From assembly GCA_028280845.1 (NCBI GenBank), contig JANQKZ010000019.1, positions 1-64,000 of the forward strand: a stretch of 64,000 nucleotides of DNA, given 5' to 3'. The position numbers and the translations under genes were made by a program. Of the stretch, positions 31,001 through 39,899 are shown piece after piece. How positions within the stretch are numbered: position 1 is the stretch's first letter; the number at the start of each line of letters is the position of its first letter. The notes beneath the pieces were generated by a model, which did no database searches, was not told the DNA's origin, and saw nothing but the letters and a program-made list of their open reading frames with translations. Source of the stretch: Opitutales bacterium (GTDB taxonomy: Bacteria; Verrucomicrobiota; Verrucomicrobiia; Opitutales; JABSRG01).

Positions 31001-33766
31001 ATGAACCAAAATCCTCTTAACAAATCACGAGGTTCAGGATTCGTATCCTTCCTGACTCGACCGATTACGTTCGGATTGATGGCACTTCTGTCGACTCAAT
31101 CCTTCTATGGTCAGAGCGATCCGACCAATGATGAAGCAATCGAGGAGTTAGACGCATTCGAGGTGACCGGTAGCTTTGCAGGCAGTCTTGCCGCCGCTAC
31201 GGAAGCTAAGAAAATTGCTCCTCTCGTTGTCGAGGCCCTGGTCGCTGAGGACATCGGTAAACTCCCCGATACCAGTATCGCTGAGTCCCTGTCCCGCCTT
31301 CCCGGCCTGACTTCCCAACGTGTTAACGGCCGTAGCCAGGTCATTTCCATTCGCGGATTTCCTGGCGACTTTGCCACCGGCCTTCTCAACGGCCGCGAGC
31401 AAGCCACCACCAGTTCTAACCGGAACATTGAGTTTGACCAATACCCGGCTGAGCTGCTGAACGGTGCTCTTGTCTATAAGACCACCAACGCTTCCCTGGT
31501 TAACCAAGGCCTTTCCGGCACCGTTGACCTGAAGACGGTCCGGCCCCTCGATTATGGTAAGCGCGCCGTGGCCGCCAACCTGTTCTACGAGTGGACCGGC
31601 AAAGATGCCCTCAACGCAGGTTCCAATAAAGGCGGTTGGCGCGGAAGTGCTACCTACATTGATCAGTTCAATGATGACACGGTCGGCCTGGCTCTGGGTT
31701 ATGCTTACATGAATAAACCGGGCCAGGGCGAACAGTGGAACGCCTGGGGATATCCCACGGTGACCGACCCGAACGACCCCAGCCAATCCGCCTTCCTCAT
31801 TGGCGGTGCCAAGCCTTTCGTTCGTTCCAGCGAGTTGATCCGTAACTCGTTCATGGGCTCCCTCCAGAACAAGGTGAGCGACAACGTGAAGTCCACGGTG
31901 GATCTCTTCTACTCTAAGTTTGAAGAAACTCAGCTTCTCCGCGGGATTGAAATTCCCCTGGCCTGGAGCTCCGCGCAATTCCAGGCTGGATCCGAAGTGG
32001 TTCGGGACGGCCTGGTCGAGTCCGGCACCTTCGGTAACGTCTTCGGCGTAGTCCGCAATGACATCGTCGAACGGGAAGCCGACATCTTCTCCGGTGGCTG
32101 GAATCTCGAGTTCTCCAACCTCGGCAACTGGACCATCACCACCGACCTCAGTCTGTCTCAGGTGGAACGGGAAGACATCGTTCTCGAAACCTACTCCGGC
32201 ACCGGTTCCAATCAGTCCGGAACGCCTGATGTCATCGACTTTTCGTTGGTGGGCGGCACCGGAGCCGTGTTCACTCCCACTATCGATTATACCGACACCA
32301 ACGTCATCGTTCTTACCGGTCCCCAAGGTTGGGGTGGCGACATCGTCCCCGGCGGACAACTGGGTTACCTGAAGACCCCCACTACCGAAGACAAGGTATG
32401 GCAGGCACAAGCTGCTGCTGAGTATGCCATGGACAACAACTGGCTCGACAGCCTCACCTTCGGCCTCGGATTCACCTCCCGGACCAAGGACGAATACGAG
32501 TTGGGGGACTACATCGCCGGCGCCAACGGAGCTACCGAAATCCCATTCGAATCCATTGGTAACACCGACCTGAGCTTCATCGGTATCCCCGGCATGGCTT
32601 CTTACGATCCCATCGCTCAGCTGAACAGCGGAGTTTACGAAGTGATCATCAACCCCAATGCAGACGTGCAAGCGGCTGACTGGGAAGTTGAGGAAGAACT
32701 GATCAACACCTACGTGCAAGCTAACGTCAACACCATGCTGGGCAACATGCCCGTAACGGGTGACATTGGCCTGCAGTACGTGCACACCGATCAGTCCTCC
32801 ACCGGCCTGGCCGCTTCCGGCACGGGTAGTAGCACGGTCTCCGAATTCGTCACCGACAGCTACAGCTACGATGATTGGCTGCCCAGCATGAACCTGAACT
32901 TCAACGTGGCTGATGGTCACTTCGTGCGTTTCTACGCAGGCCGCCAGGTCATGCGTCAACGCATGAGCAACATGCGCGCCGGATTCCAGTGGAGCTACGA
33001 CGAAGCCAAGGCGGATATCAACGACCCGATCGATGGCCCATGGTCCGGCAGCGGGGGTAACACCCAGCTTGAGCCCTGGCGTGCGGATGCCTTCGACCTG
33101 TCCTGGGAGTGGTACTTCCCGGATGGCGCAGGTTACCTCGCCGTCGCCGGTTTCTATAAGAACCTGAAGACCTACACCTTCACCGAGAAGCAACTCGCCG
33201 ACTTCACCGGATTCCCCATTACCGGAGATGAGCCCGCCACCCGCACCGGCACCCTCGACGTGCCCACCAATGGCTCCGGCGGGCAGATCAAAGGCCTGGA
33301 GTTCAGCCTCTCCCTTCCGGGTGAGACCTTTGCTGACGTCCTTACCGGGTTCGGATTCCTGGGTAACTACGCGCTGACCGACAGCAGCGTACAACCCAAC
33401 CCCGGCAATCCTTCTGAGCAGCTTCCCGGATTCTCCAAGCATGCCGGCAGTGTCACCTTGTACTATGAGCGTTATGGCTTCTCCGCCCGCTTGAGCGCAC
33501 GCTATCGCGACGATTACCGCGCCAACGTGTCCACCTTTGGGCCCCGCGGCGAAGATTTCCGCACCGTCACCGCGGAAACCTTGATCGACGCCCAGGTCAG
33601 CTACGCGTTTGGTAACGGCCCGCTTGAAGGTCTGACCATCATCGCCCAAGGCTACAACCTCAACGACGAGCCCCTCTTCACCTTTGAAAATGATGATGAG
33701 CGCCTCGTTCGTGACTATCAGAGCTACGGACCTTCCTACTCCATCGGAGCGTCCTATAAATTCTAA
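31001..33766 (+). CDS. TonB-dependent receptor
   Basis: A 921-residue outer-membrane receptor. A signal peptide ends near FYGQS. A TonB-box-like EELDAFEVTGS lies at about 48-58. The plug domain follows (VVEALVAEDIGKLPDTSIAE, SLSRLPGLTSQRVNGRSQV, ISIRGFPGDFATGLLNGREQ, VYKTTNASLVNQGLSGTVDL), and then a long beta-barrel ending in the aromatic C-terminus SIGASYKF. The plug sequence is of the TIGR01782 type used for oligosaccharides. Placed between the amylase and malQ/MFS, it likely imports maltodextrins. A strong hairpin lies after its stop. Confidence 0.9.
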   Translation: MNQNPLNKSRGSGFVSFLTRPITFGLMALLSTQSFYGQSDPTNDEAIEELDAFEVTGSFAGSLAAATEAKKIAPLVVEALVAEDIGKLPDTSIAESLSRLPGLTSQRVNGRSQVISIRGFPGDFATGLLNGREQATTSSNRNIEFDQYPAELLNGALVYKTTNASLVNQGLSGTVDLKTVRPLDYGKRAVAANLFYEWTGKDALNAGSNKGGWRGSATYIDQFNDDTVGLALGYAYMNKPGQGEQWNAWGYPTVTDPNDPSQSAFLIGGAKPFVRSSELIRNSFMGSLQNKVSDNVKSTVDLFYSKFEETQLLRGIEIPLAWSSAQFQAGSEVVRDGLVESGTFGNVFGVVRNDIVEREADIFSGGWNLEFSNLGNWTITTDLSLSQVEREDIVLETYSGTGSNQSGTPDVIDFSLVGGTGAVFTPTIDYTDTNVIVLTGPQGWGGDIVPGGQLGYLKTPTTEDKVWQAQAAAEYAMDNNWLDSLTFGLGFTSRTKDEYELGDYIAGANGATEIPFESIGNTDLSFIGIPGMASYDPIAQLNSGVYEVIINPNADVQAADWEVEEELINTYVQANVNTMLGNMPVTGDIGLQYVHTDQSSTGLAASGTGSSTVSEFVTDSYSYDDWLPSMNLNFNVADGHFVRFYAGRQVMRQRMSNMRAGFQWSYDEAKADINDPIDGPWSGSGGNTQLEPWRADAFDLSWEWYFPDGAGYLAVAGFYKNLKTYTFTEKQLADFTGFPITGDEPATRTGTLDVPTNGSGGQIKGLEFSLSLPGETFADVLTGFGFLGNYALTDSSVQPNPGNPSEQLPGFSKHAGSVTLYYERYGFSARLSARYRDDYRANVSTFGPRGEDFRTVTAETLIDAQVSYAFGNGPLEGLTIIAQGYNLNDEPLFTFENDDERLVRDYQSYGPSYSIGASYKF

Positions 33767-33784
33767 TTCCAACCCTTCGTAATC

Positions 33785-33821
33785 GCAAAGTCGGGGCGTA
33801 TATACAACGCCCCGGCCTTTG
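33785..33821 (+). terminator. Hairpin terminator after the TonB receptor
   Basis: CGGGGCGT (33792-33799) and ACGCCCCG (33807-33814) form an 8-bp stem with a seven-base loop, extended outward by GCAAAG and CTTTGC. There is no long U-tract but CTTTGCTTC follows. It would reduce read-through into malQ, consistent with a receptor needed in larger amounts than the enzymes. Confidence 0.55.
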
Positions 33822-33944
33822 CTTCATCCTTCGAAGAGTAAGCCGGCGGCCCTCAGGCAACTGGCGGCCGCCGGATCTTGCTCTTTCCCCCAAACAGCTC
33901 CAAACTTCGCCCACTCTTACGCCCTGAACGCATTCTCATTCCCC

Positions 33945-35597
33945 ATGCCGTCTCAGAACGATACGAAACCCCTTCCCCGCTCCTGGCTTACCGCACGCAC
34001 GGCAGGCGTTCTCGCTCACCTTTCCTCTCTGCCCGGTGACTTCGGCATCGGCAACATGGGGGCCCACGCCCGGCGCTTTATCGACTTTCTGGCTGAATCC
34101 GGCTTTAAACACTGGCAAATCTGCCCCCTCGGTCCCACCAGCTACGGAGATTCCCCTTACCAGTCCTTTTCCAGCTTCGCCGGCAATCCCTACTTTATCG
34201 ACCTTCAGGAACTGGTTCAATTCAAGTTGCTCGAACAAGAGGAGATCGATCCTCTGCAGCAACTCCCGCGAGAGCATGTCGACTACGCAGGACTATACGA
34301 AAAATTCTGGACCGTTTTAGCAAAGGCCTATGATCGCTTTGCTCACCTCCCGGACCAAAGCCTCGAAGGCTTTGGCTCTCTCAGTGATTTTCTGTTAAAG
34401 AATCGTAACTGGATTGTTCCCTACGCCGATTTCATGGCCCTCAAATCTCGCTTTGGCGAACGGCCTTGGATCAATTGGCCCAAAGAAGCCCGGGGTTGGC
34501 ATGAGGATGTCCGCAACAACATGACCAATGGGACCAAGCTGGAAGCGGAACGACAGGAATTTTACCAATACCTCTTCTTCGGCCAATGGATGCGCTTAAA
34601 AGCGTATGCTAATAGTCACGGTATTTCGATCATCGGGGATATTCCAATCTTCGTTGCCCTCGACAGCGCAGATACCTGGCAGAACAAATGTGTCTTCAAG
34701 CTGGATGAAGAGGGACACCCCACCGCCGTTGCCGGGGTCCCGCCCGATTATTTCTCAGAGTTTGGTCAACACTGGGGAAACCCATTATACAATTGGGATT
34801 TCTTAAAAAGGACCGGCTTTTCCTGGTGGATCGAACGCCTGAGATCCACCTTCGAGTTATACGATATCGTGCGCCTGGACCACTTCCGCGGGTTTGACAC
34901 CTACTGGGAAATTCCGGCCTCAGCTCCAGATGCCCGCACGGGCGAATGGAAGGCCGGACCGGGCATCGAGTTTTTCCGCGCGGTGCAAAAGGCTATCCCA
35001 CATGCCAAAATTATTGCCGAAGACCTGGGCTACATCAGCCAGGGGGTATTTGATCTGCGCAAAGAAGCGGGCCTCCCCGGCATGAAGATCATTCAATTCG
35101 GCTATGGACACGACGATAACAACGTCAATCTGCCGCATTTCTATCCCAAGGACAGTGTCGCCTACACCGGAACGCACGACAACGATACCATACGGGGTTG
35201 GCTGGAATCCCTGCCCGAAGACCGTCTGGCCCAAATCGAGACCTACTTCAACCTGAATGGGGATCGATCCGCCTGGCCCTTTATCCGTGCCACGCTGGCC
35301 TCAGTTTCCCAGTTAGCGGTTATTCCCATGCAAGACCTGCTCAACCTGCCCTCCTCCGCCCGAATGAATCGACCCGGAATCCCGGCAGGCAACTGGCAGT
35401 GGCGTTTTTCCGACTCGGAACTTTCCCAATTGGAAAACAACCGGGTATCCGATATTAAAAACCTTATTCTACTCTATAACCGAGACGGCGATCCCCGCCA
35501 GCGCGACTACAGCGCATCCCCGGTTGATGCTGAAAACCCGGTTAAAACCAGTCAGGCCGCCGTTGACTTCCCAACCCACACCCCTGTGTATTCATGA
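33945..35597 (+). CDS. malQ: 4-alpha-glucanotransferase (GH77, amylomaltase)
   Basis: A 550-residue GH77 enzyme. Start at the ATG at 33945 (MPSQND); the longer frame upstream is rejected. RTAGVLAHLSSLPGDFGIGN near 17-36, GDSPYQSFSSFAGNPYFIDL near 70-89, GIPPDYFSxxGQ-type (VAGVPPDYFSEFGQHWGNPLYNW) near 265-287, nucleophile Asp in VRLDHFRGF near 313, acid/base Glu in IIAEDLGYI near 358, and TGTHDNDT near 410 are diagnostic. It disproportionates maltodextrins in the cytoplasm. Its stop overlaps the start of the MFS gene (ATGA). Confidence 0.93.
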   Translation: MPSQNDTKPLPRSWLTARTAGVLAHLSSLPGDFGIGNMGAHARRFIDFLAESGFKHWQICPLGPTSYGDSPYQSFSSFAGNPYFIDLQELVQFKLLEQEEIDPLQQLPREHVDYAGLYEKFWTVLAKAYDRFAHLPDQSLEGFGSLSDFLLKNRNWIVPYADFMALKSRFGERPWINWPKEARGWHEDVRNNMTNGTKLEAERQEFYQYLFFGQWMRLKAYANSHGISIIGDIPIFVALDSADTWQNKCVFKLDEEGHPTAVAGVPPDYFSEFGQHWGNPLYNWDFLKRTGFSWWIERLRSTFELYDIVRLDHFRGFDTYWEIPASAPDARTGEWKAGPGIEFFRAVQKAIPHAKIIAEDLGYISQGVFDLRKEAGLPGMKIIQFGYGHDDNNVNLPHFYPKDSVAYTGTHDNDTIRGWLESLPEDRLAQIETYFNLNGDRSAWPFIRATLASVSQLAVIPMQDLLNLPSSARMNRPGIPAGNWQWRFSDSELSQLENNRVSDIKNLILLYNRDGDPRQRDYSASPVDAENPVKTSQAAVDFPTHTPVYS

Positions 35598-36943
35598 CGA
35601 AGCAAAATCTATCCTTTTGGCAGATTTGGAACATGAGCTTTGGATTCTTTGGAATCCAATTTGGATGGGGCCTCCAGATGGCCAACATGAGCGCCATCTA
35701 CCAATACCTCGGCGCCGAGGAGAGTGACATCCCCCTGCTGTGGCTGGCCGCACCCATCACCGGCCTGATTGTGCAGCCCATCGTTGGGTTCTACAGTGAC
35801 CGCACCTGGACCGGTCTCGGGCGCCGTCGCCCTTACTTCCTTGTGGGCGCCATCTGCGCCTCCCTCGCCCTCATCGCCATGCCGAACTCCAGCTCGCTCT
35901 GGATGGCTGCTGGTTTGCTGTGGATTCTGGATGCTTCGGTCAATGTCAGCATGGAGCCCTTCCGCGCCTTCGTGGGCGACCTCCTGCCTCGCCGCCAGCG
36001 CAAAGTAGGATTTGCCATGCAGAGCCTGCTCATCGGGGCCGGCGCCGTCCTCGCCTCCTCCATGCCCTTCATCCTGACCAACGTCTTCGGCATCTCCGGC
36101 AGCTCCGGTGAGGAAGGTGGCAGCGGAAACGCCATTCCCCTCTCTGTCCATATCTCCTTTTATGTCGGCGCCTTCCTCTTCTTCATCTGTGTGATGTATA
36201 CCATCCTCACCACGAAGGAGCATCCGCCCGAAGACATGGAAGCCTTCAAAAAAGTGAAGGCAGAATCCTCCGGCCCCGGCAGTGTCTTTAAAGAAATCTA
36301 CGAAGGCATCCTGACCATGCCCAAGGTGATGCGCCAGCTGGCCGTCGTCCAATTCTTCACCTGGTTCGGCCTCTTCTGCCTCTGGATCTATTTTGCTCCG
36401 GCTGTGGCCAAGGGCATCTTTGGCGGCCAACCCGGTGACCCCGCCTACCAGCAGGGCGTCGAGTGGGCTGGAGTCTGCTTCAGCGTCTACAATGGCACCG
36501 CCTTCGTCTTCGCCTTTGTCCTTCTTGCCATGGTTCGCCACATGTCTGCCAAGGCCATCCACTTCATTGCCCTGATCATTGGAGGACTCTCTTTCGTGTC
36601 CATCGGCTTTGTCACCTCCGATAAACTCCTTCTCGTTCCCATGCTCGGTGTCGGAGTAGCCTGGGCCAGCATCCTGGCCATGCCCTACGCCATGTTGGCC
36701 AATGCCATTCCCGGAGATAAAATGGGATTCTACATGGGGGTCTTTAATTTCTTTATTGTCCTTCCCCAGATCCTCGCCGCCACCCTCTTGGGTCAAGTCG
36801 TCAACCTGGCCTTCGGCGGAGAAGCCATGCCGGTCATCATCACCGGCGGAGTCGCCTTCCTTATCGCGGCCGTCGCCCTCAAGTTTGTCGAGGCCAGCGA
36901 AGAGGAACTCCCCGAGGAAAGCACCCAACCCGCCGAGGCCTGA
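35594..36943 (+). CDS. MFS sugar transporter (SLC45/GPH-like, maltose type)
   Basis: A 449-residue carrier with about 12 helices. MSFGFFGIQFGWGLQMANMS near 14-33 and the loop DRTWTGLGRRRPYFLVGA near 68-85 (D-R-T-W-T-x-x-G-R-R-R-P) are typical of the plant sucrose/SLC45/maltose (MalY-like) branch. The second RR-containing region (DLLPRRQRKVGFAMQS) appears near 130. It moves a di- or oligosaccharide, probably maltose, across the inner membrane. Co-transcribed with malQ. The set TonB receptor, periplasmic glucanase, MFS carrier and MalQ is like the Caulobacter maltodextrin system. Confidence 0.88.
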   Translation: MTKQNLSFWQIWNMSFGFFGIQFGWGLQMANMSAIYQYLGAEESDIPLLWLAAPITGLIVQPIVGFYSDRTWTGLGRRRPYFLVGAICASLALIAMPNSSSLWMAAGLLWILDASVNVSMEPFRAFVGDLLPRRQRKVGFAMQSLLIGAGAVLASSMPFILTNVFGISGSSGEEGGSGNAIPLSVHISFYVGAFLFFICVMYTILTTKEHPPEDMEAFKKVKAESSGPGSVFKEIYEGILTMPKVMRQLAVVQFFTWFGLFCLWIYFAPAVAKGIFGGQPGDPAYQQGVEWAGVCFSVYNGTAFVFAFVLLAMVRHMSAKAIHFIALIIGGLSFVSIGFVTSDKLLLVPMLGVGVAWASILAMPYAMLANAIPGDKMGFYMGVFNFFIVLPQILAATLLGQVVNLAFGGEAMPVIITGGVAFLIAAVALKFVEASEEELPEESTQPAEA

Positions 36944-36973
36944 GTTCCCTCCATCCAACAGCCTTTCATTTTT

Positions 36974-37035
36974 TCGCTGGCGAGCCAGTTCCTACCCAGT
37001 GGGGTAACATGCGGTAGGAGTTGGCTTGCCAGCGA
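36974..37035. repeat. REP-like long inverted repeat
   Basis: Two 23-base arms, 36974-36996 and 37013-37035, pair at 20 of 23 positions around a 16-base loop. The right arm (GGTAGGAGTTGGCTTGCCAGCGA) strongly recalls the repetitive extragenic palindromes of Pseudomonas (GTAGGAGCGGGCTTGCCCGCGA). It sits between the MFS gene and the sulfatase and may also terminate transcription. Confidence 0.65.
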
Positions 37036-37119
37036 CCCCTACGACTTATCTGGCTTTTTTTTCATTCCGCCTGGGGAGTTTAGTCGTGCCATTGTAATAG
37101 CACAGCCTACCCTGCATGC

Positions 37120-38613
37120 ATGAGTTCGAAACTCCTTTTCTGCCTGCTTTGGCTCCCGCTAAGCCTTTCTCTGGGTTGGGGCGAGCAACCCATGAATGTC
37201 CTCTTCATCATGACGGACGACCTGAACTGTGACCTTGGCGCATATGGACACTCCCTTGTGCAAAGTCCCCATATTGACCAGTTGGCCAAAGAGGGGGTTC
37301 TGTTTGAAAATGCCTACACAAATTTTCCCGTCTGCGGGCAATCGAGGAACAGCTTCCTGAGTGGCCTCTATCCCGACCAGAATGGAGTCACCCGGTTGCG
37401 CCGCCTCTTACGAGACTATGTCCCGGACGTCGTCACGCTTCCCCAACACTTCATGGCCTCGGGCTACACTGCTGCCCGCGTGGGCAAAATGTACCACTAC
37501 GATAACCCCAGGGGCATAGGAACCAACAGCCACGATGACCCGGCCTCCTGGAACACACGCATCAACCCGATTGGCCGTGACAAGACAGAGGAAGACATCA
37601 TCTTCTCCTTGGTTCCCGGATCATTTGGGGCGACCCTCAGCTGGCTGGCAGCAGAGGGCACGGATGAAGAGCAGACCGACGGTATCGTCGCAACGGAATC
37701 CATCAAGCTCCTGGAACAGTATGCCAAGGAAGGCACCCCGTTCTTTCTCGGTGTCGGGTTCTACAAACCCCACACTCCCTTCGTTGCCCCTAAACAGTAT
37801 TTCGACCTCTACAACCCGGAGGACATCGAGGTGCCCCGCGTCCCTGAAGATTACCTCTCCACGCTACCCGCCCCAACCGCCAGACAACTAAGACATTGGA
37901 AACCTCAGAACGACCTCCCCGAGGAAACCGCCAGGCAAGCCATCCACGCCTACTATGCCACGATTTCGTTTCTCGACGCGCAAATTGGTCGTGTTCTTCA
38001 GGCGGTGGAAGACTTGGGGCTTTCGGACAACACCATCATCCTCTTCAGTTCCGATCACGGATACCACATGGGAGAGCATGGGTATTACCAGAAAACCACA
38101 CCCTTTGAGGCCGCGGACCGGGTCCCGCTGATCATAGCCACCCCCGACATGCCCACAGGGGGTAGCCGCACCGATGCCCTCATCGAGATGATCGACTTTT
38201 ATAAAACCCTTTCCGAGTTGGCTGGCCTCCCGGCCCCTCCCTCTTACGTCCAAGGTAAGAGTCTTGTGCCGATATTAAAAAACCCGGACAAAGACCATCG
38301 TACTTCTGCCATTACCCAGGTATCTGGCGGCTACACGATTCGCACCCCGCGTTACCGATACACCAAATATCCCAAGACCGAAGGCCTGAACCAGGAACTC
38401 TATGACCGACTGAGCGATCCTGCGGAAATGGTTAACCTGGCCAGGGATGCAAACTATACCGACATCCTGAAAAGAATGGATACCATCTGGGAAACCCGGG
38501 TCGCAGAAGTGCAGCAACGCCCGGTGGGGCTTCGATTCATCCCCCCAGAACCGAAGGACCATGGTTATAGCCTTGATGAAATGCTGACGAAAGATCCAGT
38601 GAAGACAGACTGA
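37120..38613 (+). CDS. Exported sulfatase (iduronate-2-sulfatase-like)
   Basis: A 497-residue arylsulfatase-superfamily enzyme with a signal peptide (MSSKLLFCLLWLPLSLSLGWG). Metal ligands appear in NVLFIMTDDLN (Asp33-Asp34). The formylglycine site is FPVCGQSRNSFLSGLYPDQ (Cys72 and Arg76): the usual C-x-P-S-R reads C-G-Q-S-R. FSSDHGYHMGEHGYYQK near 300 supplies the second metal side and catalytic His. Hydrolyses a sulfate ester on a polysaccharide outside the inner membrane. Needs a formylglycine-generating enzyme, not in this window. Stands alone on the plus strand. Confidence 0.88.
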   Translation: MSSKLLFCLLWLPLSLSLGWGEQPMNVLFIMTDDLNCDLGAYGHSLVQSPHIDQLAKEGVLFENAYTNFPVCGQSRNSFLSGLYPDQNGVTRLRRLLRDYVPDVVTLPQHFMASGYTAARVGKMYHYDNPRGIGTNSHDDPASWNTRINPIGRDKTEEDIIFSLVPGSFGATLSWLAAEGTDEEQTDGIVATESIKLLEQYAKEGTPFFLGVGFYKPHTPFVAPKQYFDLYNPEDIEVPRVPEDYLSTLPAPTARQLRHWKPQNDLPEETARQAIHAYYATISFLDAQIGRVLQAVEDLGLSDNTIILFSSDHGYHMGEHGYYQKTTPFEAADRVPLIIATPDMPTGGSRTDALIEMIDFYKTLSELAGLPAPPSYVQGKSLVPILKNPDKDHRTSAITQVSGGYTIRTPRYRYTKYPKTEGLNQELYDRLSDPAEMVNLARDANYTDILKRMDTIWETRVAEVQQRPVGLRFIPPEPKDHGYSLDEMLTKDPVKTD

Positions 38614-38624
38614 TTTTGAGCGCT

Positions 38625-38972
38625 TCAGCCCTTTACTACGGTGAGCAACATTTTGAAAGCTTCCGGGGCATCAACCGCATGGGGTTCTCTGGCTGGCAGT
38701 AATATACTCTCCCCCGCGCGAACCCGGTGTAGTTCTCCACGAACTGAAAAGAATCCTTCACCCTCCAGCACCTGGATTAACGCATCTCCAGAAGATTGGT
38801 GAGTACTGAGACCTTCGCCTTTCGAAAATGCGAATAGGGTGAGGTTGAATCCTGCCTGCTGGGCGAGGGTACAGCTGACCACACGCCCCTCTTGATAATC
38901 CACCAATCCCGCTAGCGTCATGACCCGGGCGGGATCCATATGCTTGATTCGGGGAGGATTCAATGATTGCAC
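38625..38972 (-). CDS. Small cupin-domain protein
   Basis: A 115-residue cupin (residues 35-108): LTLFAFSKGEGLSTHQSSGDALIQVLEGEGFFSVRGE, then GESILLPAREPHAV. The H-x-S/H-x(3,4)-E-like metal site is degenerate (THQSSGDALIQVLEG) with a His near the second motif. The start used is GTG at 38970-38972, which overlaps the end of the yecH-like gene; an ATG at 38939 is possible. Last gene of the nap operon. Small cupins like this often accompany nitrate/nitrite genes; role unknown. Confidence 0.75.
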   Translation of the reverse strand: MQSLNPPRIKHMDPARVMTLAGLVDYQEGRVVSCTLAQQAGFNLTLFAFSKGEGLSTHQSSGDALIQVLEGEGFFSVRGELHRVRAGESILLPAREPHAVDAPEAFKMLLTVVKG

Positions 38973-39211
38973 CGCTTTCCGGAATCAAAGGTGAACGCAT
39001 CGAGTGTTCCATGGAACTTTCCCTTTTTCCACAACTCATCTATGAGTTCCGTAGCGGTCATTCCTTCTCGGGTGCAGATAAAAAAACGAGCATCCTCTCC
39101 AAACCAATGCGCAATGGAATCAAGCAGGCTTTCTCGTGAATAGAGCTCACCGGAGGCAAGCATGAGATTGATAACCTCATGCCCATGGTACTGGACTTTG
39201 TCTGTAATCAT
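38960..39211 (-). CDS. YecH-like (DUF2492) putative metal-binding protein
   Basis: An 83-residue protein from ATG at 39209-39211. QYHGHEVINLMLASGELYSR, DSIAHWFGEDARFFICTREGMTATELIDEL and the C-terminal DSGKRCNH match YecH (DUF2492), a short protein with conserved His and Cys residues (HGHEV, FFICT, CNH), thought to bind metal. The long frame upstream of this ATG is non-coding. It lies in the nap operon between a protein of unknown function and the cupin. Confidence 0.82.
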   Translation of the reverse strand: MITDKVQYHGHEVINLMLASGELYSRESLLDSIAHWFGEDARFFICTREGMTATELIDELWKKGKFHGTLDAFTFDSGKRCNH

Positions 39212-39252
39212 GTCGTGATCAGGTATTGGGTTGATTGAAGGGGGACCTGGAA

Positions 39253-39558
39253 CTAGGGAAACTCCTGTTTTATCCGAACGATACGGAATCCTTGTTTGTG
39301 GGGAATCAAGGTGTCCCACCATTCCTCCTCCTGGTACAGATAGCGGATCTGCAGGCCGCGGATGGAACGATTCATTAAGCAATGATAGGCATCGGAGAGG
39401 CTGATTTCGGTGAGCTTCACCGCACCGGACCCTACCTTCGGGATTACAGCCAACACCTCCGCACAGGATTTCAAATCGGTGAAGAGGGCCCTCAGGGCGG
39501 TCGCATCCAGCACGGATTGCTGCAACTCAGGCGAGGTCGGAGAGAAAGATTCATTCAT
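39253..39558 (-). CDS. Unknown protein of the nap operon
   Basis: A 101-residue soluble protein with no signal peptide or metal motif (ALRALFTDLKSCAEVLAVIPKV, AVKLTEISLSDAYHCLMNRSIRG, LQIRYLYQEEEWWDTLIP). I recognise no family. It starts 18 bp after the ferredoxin gene and shares the operon, so it may be a maturation or assembly factor for nitrate reductase. Confidence 0.7.
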   Translation of the reverse strand: MNESFSPTSPELQQSVLDATALRALFTDLKSCAEVLAVIPKVGSGAVKLTEISLSDAYHCLMNRSIRGLQIRYLYQEEEWWDTLIPHKQGFRIVRIKQEFP

Positions 39559-39575
39559 AACTTATCCTGAGGCTC

Positions 39576-39896
39576 CTATTTGGCTGGGACCATGAGGATG
39601 GCGTTAACCGGAGATGGGCAACAATCATGGCATTCCCCACAACCTGTACAATGGTCAGTCACGACCCGGGGAAGGCCACGCTCGGAGAGAAGGGCTCCCG
39701 GCACGGGGCATCGCTCCACGCAAACCGAACAGAATGAATTCTGGTAAGCCAGGCAGTGCCGCCCCTGGATCACAGCTACATGCGATTCACTTGCAGCAGC
39801 CGGGACCTCCATGGAATTCCGATCTTCAGCCTCCCACCCCATCCGAAGAAATCGGCTGAAGAATTCACGACGTGATACTGGACGAGGAGTACTCAT
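39576..39896 (-). CDS. napF: NapF-like ferredoxin, two [4Fe-4S] motifs
   Basis: A 106-residue protein with two cluster motifs: FCSVCVERCPVPGA at about 56-69 and HCTGCGECHDCCPSPVNA at about 82-99. A basic R-R-x-F-F sequence (SRREFFSRFLRMG) at the N-terminus is also seen in NapF, which interacts with NapA during maturation. No long signal follows, so it is cytosolic or a NapF-type maturation protein. Four bases separate it from the cytochrome gene upstream; part of the napDA operon. Confidence 0.82.
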   Translation of the reverse strand: MSTPRPVSRREFFSRFLRMGWEAEDRNSMEVPAAASESHVAVIQGRHCLAYQNSFCSVCVERCPVPGALLSERGLPRVVTDHCTGCGECHDCCPSPVNAILMVPAK

Positions 39897-39899
39897 GAA

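Noticed and set aside
31148-33772. Long open frame (about 870 codons) on the minus strand
   Set aside because: It is antisense to the TonB receptor gene, whose composition leaves the opposite frame open. Its translation is low-complexity Gly/Val/Glu-rich and resembles no family.
35609-36958. 449-codon minus-strand frame
   Set aside because: Antisense shadow of the MFS transporter; the translation is Gly/Asp/Glu/His-rich without motifs.
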